A stretch of DNA of 64,000 bases, from the IMG/VR virus record IMGVR_UViG_3300019458_000020, positions 124,001-188,000 of that record. One strand, given 5' to 3'. The DNA is from a virus. Shown here in pieces: positions 37,125 to 43,992 of this stretch (the stretch's first letter is position 1; every line of letters begins with the position of its first letter). The position numbers and the translations under genes are program-made. Below the pieces are notes generated by a model. It saw nothing but the letters and a program-made list of their open reading frames with translations, searched no databases and was not told the origin of the DNA.

Positions 37125-38159
37125 TCATTGTTTATAATCTACGTTTAAAATTTTGACCGATAGTTGTCTTCCAAGAACAGAAGAATAACGTGGTTTACAC
37201 GGTCGAAGAACGATTCCCTCTCCGTTATTTTTTCCATACTTAAAATTATTAGCAATTTCCTGTAGTCGTGCTACATTCCAAGTTTCATCTAAAATAAAAC
37301 AGTCTCCAATTTGGTCAACTGTTGGAATATCCAATATTGCACAAGTCAACACAATTTGTCCCCAATCGAGCCATGCGCCATTGTCCAAATCACGAATATT
37401 GAATACACGGAATGATTTTTCCGATATTTCCATTTTGTTTCCCTGAATGGTTGGTCCAACGGCCTCGGCCTGAATTGCAATATTTCGATTGAACTTGGTC
37501 AGTTTCTCAACCAAATTTAACTTATTCACGATTGACCAAAACCCCGTTCCTTCTTTTTGTTCTAGTTTTCGGCTACAAACACGAACCTTTCCATCTTGAT
37601 AAATGATAGTACAAGAACTACCATCGGCCTTGCCTGTGATATAACACAAATCGCCACGAAGTTCATTCAATACTTCATCACCATAATTTAATAGATTGTG
37701 TTCATCCGTCATTGGTATAAGATTTGTTGGAAAATTACCTACTGCTTCAGAACTAATTGGTTCTGGCTTTTCGTATTTGATGATACCAAGAATTTCAGTA
37801 ACGTCGTCGCCCTCCTTTAGATTAGCGATGTTTTTTTCAACTTGAAATACCTCATTACCAATTTCTTTTGAATTTTTAAGAAGAATATCACACGGACATA
37901 CCAATCCCTGAGATGGTGCCCCTTTGAATCTACAATTCCAGATCCGATACTTTTGACGTTCCAAAAAAGAAAAAAATGGATTGGTAGAAGGAACAATGGT
38001 GTCAATAGTAATAAAAACAACCAAATCACCTTCTTTGAATTCGCCTTTCTTGATAACGACCGGCCATTCTTTGATTTTGGCTACCTCTAATCTTTCAACC
38101 TCTTTATTAGGATGTGGTTGAATCAAGTGGATTCTTTGAATTGTTGCTAAATTTTTCAT
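37125..38159 (-). CDS. RNA ligase, DraRnl (Rnl5)-like
   Basis: 344 residues from MKNLAT at 38159; the stop of the upstream 45-residue gene overlaps this ATG (TAATG), which fixes the start. An OB-like N-domain (about 1-60, GEFKEGDLVVFI) precedes the nucleotidyltransferase core: GKADGSS (Lys177 is the adenylated residue), IAIQAEAVGP, GEGIVLRP and VKILN. DraRnl-type ligases seal 3'-OH/5'-phosphate nicks in RNA. Beside a tRNA array the likely role is repair of tRNA cut by host anticodon nucleases (inferred). Confidence 0.85.
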   Translation of the reverse strand: MKNLATIQRIHLIQPHPNKEVERLEVAKIKEWPVVIKKGEFKEGDLVVFITIDTIVPSTNPFFSFLERQKYRIWNCRFKGAPSQGLVCPCDILLKNSKEIGNEVFQVEKNIANLKEGDDVTEILGIIKYEKPEPISSEAVGNFPTNLIPMTDEHNLLNYGDEVLNELRGDLCYITGKADGSSCTIIYQDGKVRVCSRKLEQKEGTGFWSIVNKLNLVEKLTKFNRNIAIQAEAVGPTIQGNKMEISEKSFRVFNIRDLDNGAWLDWGQIVLTCAILDIPTVDQIGDCFILDETWNVARLQEIANNFKYGKNNGEGIVLRPCKPRYSSVLGRQLSVKILNVDYKQ

Positions 38160-38296
38160 TAGATGTATAAAATTTCGTCGGTTTTTACTAAAAAATATTG
38201 ATAACAAGACCCACCATCTCGTCTCACATACGACATGCCGTTACAAAAGTGACAAACGAGTTCTAAAGAATGAGTTTTCCATTTTATTTGTTTCAT
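38159..38296 (-). CDS. Small zinc-motif protein, first gene of the RNA ligase transcript
   Basis: 45 residues (MKQIKWKTHSLELVCHFCNG...) with CHFC. The ATG lies 7 bases after a -10 box (TATATT), so the transcript is leaderless. Its stop overlaps the ligase start. Unknown. Confidence 0.55.
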   Translation of the reverse strand: MKQIKWKTHSLELVCHFCNGMSYVRRDGGSCYQYFLVKTDEILYI

Positions 38297-38303
38297 GGGG
38301 ATT

Positions 38304-38331
38304 AATATACGAGATTTTTAGAAAAAGTCAA
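38304..38331 (-). promoter_or_regulatory. Sigma70-type promoter for the RNA ligase operon
   Basis: TTGACT (38331-38326), 16-bp spacer, TATATT (38309-38304). ATG of the first gene at 38296. Confidence 0.72.
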
Positions 38332-38351
38332 GAAGTTATGAGGAAGAAAAT

Positions 38352-38425
38352 TGGCTGGGGATGATGGAGTTGAACCACCGTCTTTCGATTCAGAGCCGAT
38401 TATAATACCGTTATACTAATCCCCA
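38352..38425 (-). tRNA. tRNA-Gln (CTG)
   Basis: Acceptor TGGGGAT/ATCCCCA, G73, CCA, loop CTCTGAA, and T-loop TTCAACT. Typical Gln start TGGGG. Confidence 0.88.
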
Positions 38426-38430
38426 ATAAA

Positions 38431-38586
38431 TTATGGCCAGTTGGTTACGTTAAACCAAGCCCGGCAACCTTGTCCATCGAATGTAGAATATCCTTCGATC
38501 CATCTTTGTTCTACTGGTTTCGGTTCCGCCACCTTAACCGTCTTTTTCTTGGACCTAATAACCTTGGATTTCTTTTTCGATTTCAT
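38431..38586 (-). CDS. Small basic protein, 51 residues
   Basis: 51 residues: Lys-rich N-terminus (MKSKKKSKVIRSKKKTVK), then WIEGYSTFDGQGCRAWFNV. Its start lies within the end of the next gene upstream. Small but with a coherent second half. Unknown. Confidence 0.45.
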   Translation of the reverse strand: MKSKKKSKVIRSKKKTVKVAEPKPVEQRWIEGYSTFDGQGCRAWFNVTNWP

Positions 38587-38725
38587 AAAATTGGTGTTCC
38601 GTTTGGGAATTCAACCCATAGTTTCTTAATCCATTCAATTTCTTTGGATTCAAACACTCACGTAACTTCATGAAGGCGACAAACTCTTCAATCCACCACC
38701 CAAATACACGCTCTATGAACACCAT
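38555..38725 (-). CDS. Hypothetical protein, about 56 residues
   Basis: The frame is open from 38815 (TTG). The ATG at 38725 begins a coherent helical protein, MVFIERVFGWWIEEF..., ending EKEIQGY. It overlaps the basic protein by 32 bases. No clear RBS. Weak support. Confidence 0.35.
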   Translation of the reverse strand: MVFIERVFGWWIEEFVAFMKLRECLNPKKLNGLRNYGLNSQTEHQFYEIEKEIQGY

Positions 38726-38815
38726 CAGATTGTCATCCCTACTATGTTCGACAGCAGTGCATCCAGCAAGACCATATTGGTTTGGTGGTTTTTGTTTGTG
38801 TTTCCTTTGAAACAA

Positions 38816-39100
38816 CCTAACACTAAAATCGTGAGAGTAGTTACCTACTCCCGAGCACCCCCTATGGTGCGCCGTTCCTGAGAGGCGTCGGAGGTTTATT
38901 AAAAAATTACAAGATGCCAGATTTACTCTTATCTGAGTGTAGAGTTTACAACTAACAACGTTGGATGACTTTTATTGTAACATCACCTACAACCTACCAT
39001 CGGTAGGATTTATGTGCCTCTCGGCTTTTCTTTTATAATAGTTTGCTGCTGTAACAGCATCTTATTTCATAATAATAATGTCATACATTACCATTACAAA
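38816..39100 (-). other. Non-coding stretch with several hairpins
   Basis: 285 bases without a convincing gene or tRNA. Hairpins seen: CCTACC-GAT-GGTAGG (about 38990-39007), GAGTAG-GTAA-CTACTC (about 38833-38850), GCTGTTACAGC (about 39047-39058) and GCC-GAGA-GGC. The string GGAGTAGGTAA also occurs at about 36340. Likely structured RNA in the tRNA transcript. Confidence 0.4.
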
Positions 39101-39189
39101 TGGTTGCGGAGCGTTGGAGTTACACCAACCATAGAGACTTTCATCTCCCACCTTATGAGGGTGGCCAGCATCTTCCGGCTTGTGCCCGC
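39101..39189 (-). tRNA. tRNA with CAT anticodon and long variable arm
   Basis: A perfect anticodon arm CCACC-CTCATAA-GGTGG and T-arm GTTGG-TGTAACT-CCAAC. The variable region has a GAGA/TCTC stem, so the body is class II (Leu/Ser-like) while the anticodon is CAT. Acceptor pairing is 5 of 7 (GCGGGCA with GCTCCGC), with an extra A before CCA. Identity uncertain; it may be non-functional. Confidence 0.55.
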
Positions 39190-39208
39190 GAAATCAAAGA
39201 ACAAAAAT

Positions 39209-39284
39209 TGGTAGCGGATAAAAGAATCGCACTTTTCTAAAAATGCTTATGAGACATTCCAGTTCACTAGAACTGTAATCCGCA
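39209..39284 (-). tRNA. tRNA-Met/Ile2 (CAT)
   Basis: Acceptor TGCGGAT/ATCCGCT with a T1-T72 mismatch, A73, CCA, anticodon arm AATGT-CTCATAA-GCATT, and T-loop TGCGATT (G55). The unpaired first position recalls initiators, but the three G-C pairs of initiator anticodon stems are absent. Could be Met or lysidine-dependent Ile. Confidence 0.78.
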
Positions 39285-39302
39285 GTAAATTCATCTATAA
39301 AT

Positions 39303-39331
39303 ATAATACACTCGAACAAATCGATTGTCAA
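39303..39331 (-). promoter_or_regulatory. Sigma70-type promoter for the 39284-38352 RNAs
   Basis: TTGACA (39331-39326), 17-bp spacer, TATTAT (39308-39303), just upstream of the CAT tRNA. Confidence 0.75.
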
Positions 39332-39780
39332 ATCAAATTCCAGAGAGTTTTTAAAGATTCATCTGGTGTTTGACGGGTAGTGTTGATAGGTATAAAATTC
39401 TCCAAAGGTTCTTCGAACTCTTTGCAGTGGAAGGATTCACGGCCACGAACTTCGTTAGTATAAACATAAATTTCTTTTATACCAAATTGAGATTTCTTGA
39501 ATTTTTCTCTAACTTCTCTATAAGGATTTACTGTTGAAATGATGACACAAATACCTTGGTTATTAATATGTCTTACTAAATTTTGAAGTATTTCAGTTTG
39601 TTGAATTCTATATTCTTTGGTAAAATTTTCCTTATTGTAAGAATTACCAAATATTGTTCTAAGGTCGTCTCCATCGAGATGAAGAATCGTATCAGACCCT
39701 AACGCTTCGAATGCGTTTTTTAATTTTTTAGCTAATGTGGTCTTTCCACAACCAGGCTGACCTATGAACCAATATATCAT
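39328..39780 (-). CDS. APS kinase-like P-loop kinase
   Basis: 150 residues. Walker A is GQPGCGKTT at 7-15; LHLDGDDLR follows and matches the adenylylsulfate kinase signature; CVIISTVNPYREVREKF matches the family's third block. The C-terminal substrate region differs (KEFEEPLENFIP). True APS kinases are ~200 residues, so this is short. It may phosphorylate a nucleotide or RNA end instead. Its stop overlaps the -35 of the tRNA promoter downstream. Confidence 0.72.
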   Translation of the reverse strand: MIYWFIGQPGCGKTTLAKKLKNAFEALGSDTILHLDGDDLRTIFGNSYNKENFTKEYRIQQTEILQNLVRHINNQGICVIISTVNPYREVREKFKKSQFGIKEIYVYTNEVRGRESFHCKEFEEPLENFIPINTTRQTPDESLKTLWNLI

Positions 39781-39804
39781 AAAATAATTGTTGATGTTTC
39801 TTTT

Positions 39805-40368
39805 TTATTTTTTTACAAAATCGATTTTATTCCAATCATCCATTCTTGCACTTAATCCATCACAAAGATGCAAAATCCAAGCAACTTTTGTGTTCGGAGA
39901 AACCGGACTTCCCCATTCTCTATGTCCGTGGTGAGCTAAAATTGCATGTAAAACCGAGTCGTGATATTTTGATTTTACTTCGGGGAAAGATTCTACAGCG
40001 TGACTCCACATTAAAGCCGAACGAGAGATATGATGAATCATTCGTTTATGAACTGTAGGGCCCCAAACGTTAAAATCTTTCTTTTCATAATCATGAATTT
40101 TTCCAACATCATGATACAAAGCAGCAAGAAACAATTCCACGTCATCTACATCTTTTAGCTTTAAAGTTTCTTTGGTAGAAAAACAAAGACGAATAACTTC
40201 TAATGTGTGTTCGGATAATCCATTATCACGATAATGATGATGGTCTGATTTTGCACTTCCCGACCATGTTTGGGGTCGATGGTCATGTAATACATGATGT
40301 ATTAAACTAATAACATCACTTGAAAAGTGAAATGTTTTTGCTAAGTCGTATATTTCATCTACAAACAT
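39805..40368 (-). CDS. HD-domain phosphohydrolase, YhaM-like pattern
   Basis: 187 residues from the ATG at 40368; the in-frame ATG at 40392 would lie inside tRNA-Ala, so it is rejected. Motifs: His54 (LSEHTLEVIR), HDVGK at 86-90, HAILAHHGHREWGSPVSP, and LHLCDGLSARMD. The HHGHxEWGSP block is typical of YhaM-family 3'-5' exoribonucleases and related HD proteins. Within a tRNA module an RNA-processing role is attractive but unproven. Confidence 0.75.
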   Translation of the reverse strand: MFVDEIYDLAKTFHFSSDVISLIHHVLHDHRPQTWSGSAKSDHHHYRDNGLSEHTLEVIRLCFSTKETLKLKDVDDVELFLAALYHDVGKIHDYEKKDFNVWGPTVHKRMIHHISRSALMWSHAVESFPEVKSKYHDSVLHAILAHHGHREWGSPVSPNTKVAWILHLCDGLSARMDDWNKIDFVKK

Positions 40369-40380
40369 AAAATCAAATCT

Positions 40381-40454
40381 TGGTGGAGCCAAAGAGAATT
40401 GAACCCTTATCTATTCATTGCGAATGAATCATCCTCCCGTTGAACGATGACCCC
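40381..40454 (-). tRNA. tRNA-Ala (CGC)
   Basis: Acceptor GGGGTCA/TGGCTCC, A73, CCA, anticodon arm ATTCA-TTCGCAA-TGAAT, and T-loop TTCAATT. Its 5' end lies 3 bases from the 3' end of the RNase P RNA. Confidence 0.9.
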
Positions 40455-40457
40455 ACA

Positions 40458-40748
40458 TTGATAAACTAAAAGTATAGCCGCGGTTCTGTTATTTCAATCA
40501 AACATTTATCTCAGATTTTCATCTGGTTTCTTACTAATAGAAACTGCTCCAACCTTGTCTTGATACCGAATAACTCACATTCTCAGACTTTTTAGGATTG
40601 CTGCGGATTTGTGGTAATAACGCAATTCAACTCTTTATAGACTCGGCCCGGACTCCGAATTGCTCCCAAACAACGAGTTAAGCAGCCACGAACTTCCTCT
40701 AATCACAGGTTTTACTGTGACCAGCGTTTGATTCTTTTAATCAATCAA
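40458..40748 (-). ncRNA. rnpB: RNase P RNA (rnpB-like), phage-encoded
   Basis: About 291 nt. P1: 40748-40734 pairs with 40472-40458 (14 of 15, two G-U). P2: AATCAAACG (40733-40725) pairs with TGTTTGATT (40504-40496), 9 of 9. P3: TCACAG/CTGTGA. CR I: GAGGAAGTTCGTGGC (40699-40685; E. coli GAGGAAAGTCCGGGC). CR V: ACAGAACCGCGGCTATAC (40489-40472; E. coli ACAGAACCCGGCTTAT). P4 forms between them with the universal bulged U. A GAAA-capped P18-like hairpin (CAGAT-GAAA-ATCTG) followed by AGATAAATG completes the 3' domain. Order P1-P2-P3-P4...P2'-P4'-P1' is exact. RNase P makes tRNA 5' ends; the host protein subunit is presumably used. Confidence 0.88.
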
Positions 40749-40762
40749 AATTACAAAGAACT

Positions 40763-40927
40763 TTATCTGTTCATCCATTTACAATAAACGGCTATAGGCC
40801 AAAATAGTAAATGAATAAAAAAACTACAAATCATAACATACCACGTCTTATCAAAACGATAAGTTTCATACATGGCAAATATACACCATAACATACCAAA
40901 AGTCAAATAGATTAATAATAAGTTCAT
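40763..40927 (-). CDS. Small membrane protein, 54 residues
   Basis: 54 residues with two hydrophobic helices (LLLIYLTFGMLWCIFAMY and VMICSFFIHLLFWPIAVY) joined by a charged turn. It sits between tRNA-Thr and the RNase P RNA. Holin-like size, but function unknown. Confidence 0.5.
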   Translation of the reverse strand: MNLLLIYLTFGMLWCIFAMYETYRFDKTWYVMICSFFIHLLFWPIAVYCKWMNR

Positions 40928-40932
40928 AAAAT

Positions 40933-41007
40933 TGGAGCCTCAGGAGGGAGTCGAACCCTCTTTTCTTCATTACCAATGAAGTGTAATAGCCGTTATACTA
41001 CAGAGGC
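40933..41007 (-). tRNA. tRNA-Thr (GGT)
   Basis: Acceptor GCCTCTG/CTGAGGC (one mismatch), T73, CCA, anticodon arm CTTCA-TTGGTAA-TGAAG, and T-loop TTCGACT. All Thr tRNAs here have T73. Confidence 0.88.
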
Positions 41008-41013
41008 TTAAAA

Positions 41014-41268
41014 TTATTCGGATTTTTCTCCGAATCGTTGCACACCTTTTACGGTAGCTAATCCCAACGTTAAAGTAACGACATTCGTTGGAATGTCAAC
41101 TAATTCTTTTTTTCTAATACAAGTAATTGTCCACAATAAACACAAAATTACTATCCAAAGAGATAACACCATTCTAATAGTAGAAAATCCTCCTGTATTA
41201 TCTTCGAGAAAGGTCCACCACTTTACTTTTTGTTCAGTATCCGTTGAAGCTTCTTTTATGTCACTCAT
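41014..41268 (-). CDS. Small membrane protein, holin-like layout
   Basis: 84 residues: charged N-terminus, amphipathic segment, hydrophobic helices at about 35-53 (LSLWIVILCLLWTITCI) and 60-78, then a charged tail. Two spans and this size fit a holin or membrane anchor, but there is no lysin beside it. It lies directly after the 54-residue gene at 41270. Confidence 0.5.
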   Translation of the reverse strand: MSDIKEASTDTEQKVKWWTFLEDNTGGFSTIRMVLSLWIVILCLLWTITCIRKKELVDIPTNVVTLTLGLATVKGVQRFGEKSE

Positions 41269-41269
41269 A

Positions 41270-41434
41270 TTATTTAAGTATTTTCAAGACTAATTTTGAT
41301 TTTTTGAGTTTATTTTGTGTTTTTTCAAATTCTTCCTTACTCACATTCTTTTTAAAATTGTCACTATTTAAACGTTTTTCCAAAAAGGAAATATAATCTT
41401 CCTCATGTTTAATACGCTTTTCTTTTTCATTCAT
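41270..41434 (-). CDS. Small Lys-rich helical protein, 54 residues
   Basis: 54 residues, entirely charged and helical (NEKEKRIKHEEDYISFLEKRL...), likely a coiled coil. One base separates its stop from the next gene. Unknown. Confidence 0.5.
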   Translation of the reverse strand: MNEKEKRIKHEEDYISFLEKRLNSDNFKKNVSKEEFEKTQNKLKKSKLVLKILK

Positions 41435-41440
41435 AAATTT

Positions 41441-41518
41441 TGGTGGTCGTGGTGAGATTCGAACTCACACTGTCAACGTTCTCAACGTTGTGCCTGCTGC
41501 CAGTTGGGCTACACGACC
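41441..41518 (-). tRNA. tRNA-Leu (GAG), short variable loop
   Basis: Acceptor GGTCGTG/CACGACC, A73, CCA, anticodon arm CAACG-TTGAGAA-CGTTG, T-loop TTCGAAT. The variable region is only 5 bases (ACAGT), whereas bacterial Leu tRNAs normally have a long arm. The 3' end abuts... the stop of the gene upstream is at 41519. Confidence 0.85.
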
Positions 41519-42394
41519 TTAACTAATCTTAACAACATGTAAATCTCTTATAGCTAATTTCGCATTAACATTGCTACATGTCCAATAAAAATTAACGGTA
41601 TTCAATATTCCTAAAGTAGTTTCTAACATTGACCTCACTGTAGTTCCGGACTGTCCTCCCAAATTAATACTTGAAGTAGTATCTACAAACCATTTTTGCC
41701 ATGTAGTTTGAGGACTTCCTTGACCAGAAAATAATCCTGGAAATACTGTGACAGATTGAAGACCTGCTAAAAATATGCCGCGAGGAATATTAAATTCCGA
41801 ACCTGTTGCCGTTCCACCAACAACATCTCTCCATGCTACAACACTCATTGAATAATTATTCGTTCCTCCCTTTTTAATTTCTACTCCATGACATTTCCAA
41901 GGATATCCAGCTAAACTAGCCGATGGGTGAGACGGTGAATAAACAGTATCATATCTTGGTACGTATGTTGTTGTTCCTGAACCACCAACGAATGACCCTG
42001 TAATGACTGTTTGTGTCCATTGATTTGAAGTCCATGCTTGTGTACTTCCGGTCGGCACAGTGGTTCCAGCTTGTACTCTTGTGAGAGTTACACTTTCGGA
42101 ATTACTTGGGTCAGCAACAATTGATAAACCCATACAATGTGCATCGCCAGCCACCTTGTAACCTCTATTTTGACTAGAAATTCCTGCAAAATATTTAAAA
42201 TTTGTGAGACTTTCACTAAAATTTGTGCCAACGATTGTTTCTCTCCAATACATTCTAATGTGATTCCAACTAGCAGAATCAGGAATAGTAAACATTCTAT
42301 AAAATTGTTCTCCGGGGTCTAACAAGAGAACGTCAACCGACGAACTTACAGAATTCGTTAATTCGTTCATTGCAAATAATGTAGTAACTCTCAT
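41519..42394 (-). CDS. Virion structural protein
   Basis: 291 residues, Ser/Thr/Gly-rich and beta-type (FYWTCSNVNAKLAIRDLHVVKIS at the end). Paralogous in style to the gene at 42398 and to 2801-3898: the same 'value-type' tail vocabulary such as RMYWRETIVGTNFSES and FAGISSQN. It forms a three-gene virion island in the tRNA region. Stop codon abuts tRNA-Leu. Confidence 0.65.
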   Translation of the reverse strand: MRVTTLFAMNELTNSVSSSVDVLLLDPGEQFYRMFTIPDSASWNHIRMYWRETIVGTNFSESLTNFKYFAGISSQNRGYKVAGDAHCMGLSIVADPSNSESVTLTRVQAGTTVPTGSTQAWTSNQWTQTVITGSFVGGSGTTTYVPRYDTVYSPSHPSASLAGYPWKCHGVEIKKGGTNNYSMSVVAWRDVVGGTATGSEFNIPRGIFLAGLQSVTVFPGLFSGQGSPQTTWQKWFVDTTSSINLGGQSGTTVRSMLETTLGILNTVNFYWTCSNVNAKLAIRDLHVVKIS

Positions 42395-42397
42395 ATC

Positions 42398-43225
42398 TTA
42401 AATAAATTTCATAACAAAATCGCTCACGTCCAGTGTTTCATAATATCGTGGCCAAGAGATAAATGCTCCGTCAAAATATCCGTTTGACGACCTACTAAGA
42501 GGCAGAGAATTTACCGAAGACGATGCATATCCTCTTGATATTAAAAATCCTGCTGCTGCTTCCCACGTCGAAAAATTCATTGTACTTGCCAAATATACAG
42601 AGGAAGATACATCACTAATAGAATCGGCCGTTTGTGGTGCTAAACATTGAAATGTCCACAAATCAGGAACTACGCTTCCTGTTCTCATTCTCACTATAAA
42701 CATATTCCTACTACCTTGTGGATAAGGAGTTACTGGAATTTTTTCCACAAATCCAGTACCATCCAGTTGAGAAGAACTATGACTTCCTGTTACCATTACT
42801 CTGATTGTGAACCTATTTTGAATATATGATTCCGTTATCGATGAACCAATACTTTGTGTTTGTTGCATCGACCAAGTATTTTCTCCGAATTGATTCTGAG
42901 CAGAAAATCCTACGGCAGCATAATGTTGTGGCTGTGCAGAACTACTAACACTTCCCGTTTGTCCAAATACAAACCCATCCGTTCTACAAACTCCTGCTAA
43001 AAATCTTGTAAAATCATTAGGAAATCCATTTGAATTGACTCTATTCCAGTTCCAAGCAGTAGTTATTCTCCATCTAAAACCGATCCACACTTCATTCCAT
43101 GAACCACTAGGAAAGAGAGAATCATTAAATTTTCTGACTAAAACCGATTGACCACATTTTAGGTAGGTATCATCAATAGAATTAACGGTTCTAGTATTTA
43201 CAGACGTAATGGATGAAGTAATCAT
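42398..43225 (-). CDS. Virion structural protein
   Basis: 275 residues: SGSWNEVWIGFRWRITT near the N-terminus, then FTRFLAGVCRTDGFVFG and a C-terminal DVSDFVMKFI. WNEVWIGFRWRI resembles RMYWRETIVG of the downstream neighbour, so the two may be homologous tail or capsid decoration proteins. Gaps of 3 bases on each side. Confidence 0.65.
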   Translation of the reverse strand: MITSSITSVNTRTVNSIDDTYLKCGQSVLVRKFNDSLFPSGSWNEVWIGFRWRITTAWNWNRVNSNGFPNDFTRFLAGVCRTDGFVFGQTGSVSSSAQPQHYAAVGFSAQNQFGENTWSMQQTQSIGSSITESYIQNRFTIRVMVTGSHSSSQLDGTGFVEKIPVTPYPQGSRNMFIVRMRTGSVVPDLWTFQCLAPQTADSISDVSSSVYLASTMNFSTWEAAAGFLISRGYASSSVNSLPLSRSSNGYFDGAFISWPRYYETLDVSDFVMKFI

Positions 43226-43228
43226 ATA

Positions 43229-43627
43229 TTAATTTCCTCCCAGCGATTCTCCCCAACCCCAACCACCAAATGTTCCAACAGGATTACTTCCACTGCCATA
43301 AAAACTAAAATCATCTACGGCGATAATTAAAGGAAAATCTTCATTGGATGTAGGAATTCTGATTTGCCAAGCCGATTCCCAACCATATCCTCGGTTTGCT
43401 GGATCGGAACCAGATGTGTAAGCCTGAAAAGTATCGTATGGTCCGCCAACGTATGTAGAACCACTTAAATCGATTAATGAATCATCAATTACAGGAGCGG
43501 AACCTGTTTCTACTGAAGATGTTCCGGCACTAGCAACGTCACCGCCTGCCATTGCACCAGCATCATTAAAATCAGAATAACTAGGTATATTTACAAGATA
43601 CCTTTTCCCGTTCTGGATCTTTACCAT
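43229..43627 (-). CDS. Virion-type protein, 132 residues
   Basis: 132 residues from MVKIQ at 43627. Contains YDTFQAYTSG, RGYGWESAW and DDFSFYGSG, echoing DDFESY/GGFGW of the protein at 2801-3898. It begins the virion island and probably attaches the larger proteins. Function inferred only from style. Confidence 0.6.
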   Translation of the reverse strand: MVKIQNGKRYLVNIPSYSDFNDAGAMAGGDVASAGTSSVETGSAPVIDDSLIDLSGSTYVGGPYDTFQAYTSGSDPANRGYGWESAWQIRIPTSNEDFPLIIAVDDFSFYGSGSNPVGTFGGWGWGESLGGN

Positions 43628-43682
43628 TCGTATCACGAACAATACATATAAGAAGTGAAACGATTTGGAGTTTAAAAAAAAG

Positions 43683-43757
43683 TGGTACGGGTAGAAGGAT
43701 TTGAACCTCCGGCCTTTTCCGTGTAAAGGAACTGCTCTTCCACTGAGCTATACCCGC
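43683..43757 (-). tRNA. tRNA-Val (TAC), copy 1
   Basis: Acceptor GCGGGTA/TACCCGT, A73, CCA, loop TTTACAC, T-loop TTCAAAT. Confidence 0.88.
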
Positions 43758-43763
43758 ATAAAA

Positions 43764-43841
43764 TGGTCGGAAAGACAGGATTCGAACCTGCGACATCTTG
43801 CTCCCAAAGCAAGCGCTCTAGCCAAGCTGAGCTACTTTCCG
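43764..43841 (-). tRNA. tRNA-Pro (TGG), copy 1
   Basis: Acceptor CGGAAAG/CTTTCCG, A73, CCA, anticodon arm CTTGC-TTTGGGA-GCAAG, T-loop TTCGAAT. C1-G72 as typical of Pro. Confidence 0.9.
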
Positions 43842-43850
43842 ATATTAATA

Positions 43851-43879
43851 ACTATAGTTGGGTTACACGTAAATGTCAA
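43851..43879 (-). promoter_or_regulatory. Sigma70-type promoter for tRNA-Pro/tRNA-Val
   Basis: TTGACA (43879-43874), 17-bp spacer, TATAGT (43856-43851), 10 bases before tRNA-Pro. Confidence 0.75.
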
Positions 43880-43992
43880 TCAAACATTTTTACTTGCCTT
43901 GTACTTTGGCAAACGCACTCACTCTCCATCATTCTTATTGGTGATCAATCCAATAGTTGTTCAGCATCGTGAGCCTGCTGACTATAGTTAAA
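43880..43992 (-). other. Spacer after the 244-residue gene
   Basis: No gene. Contains CAGCA/TGCTG (about 43965-43980) and ATTGG/CCAAT pairing. It could hold a degenerate tRNA; nothing definite. Confidence 0.3.

Noticed and set aside
40458-40748. Group I intron or riboswitch at this locus
   Set aside because: Pairing order and conserved blocks fit RNase P RNA; no P7/P3 core and no downstream controlled gene.
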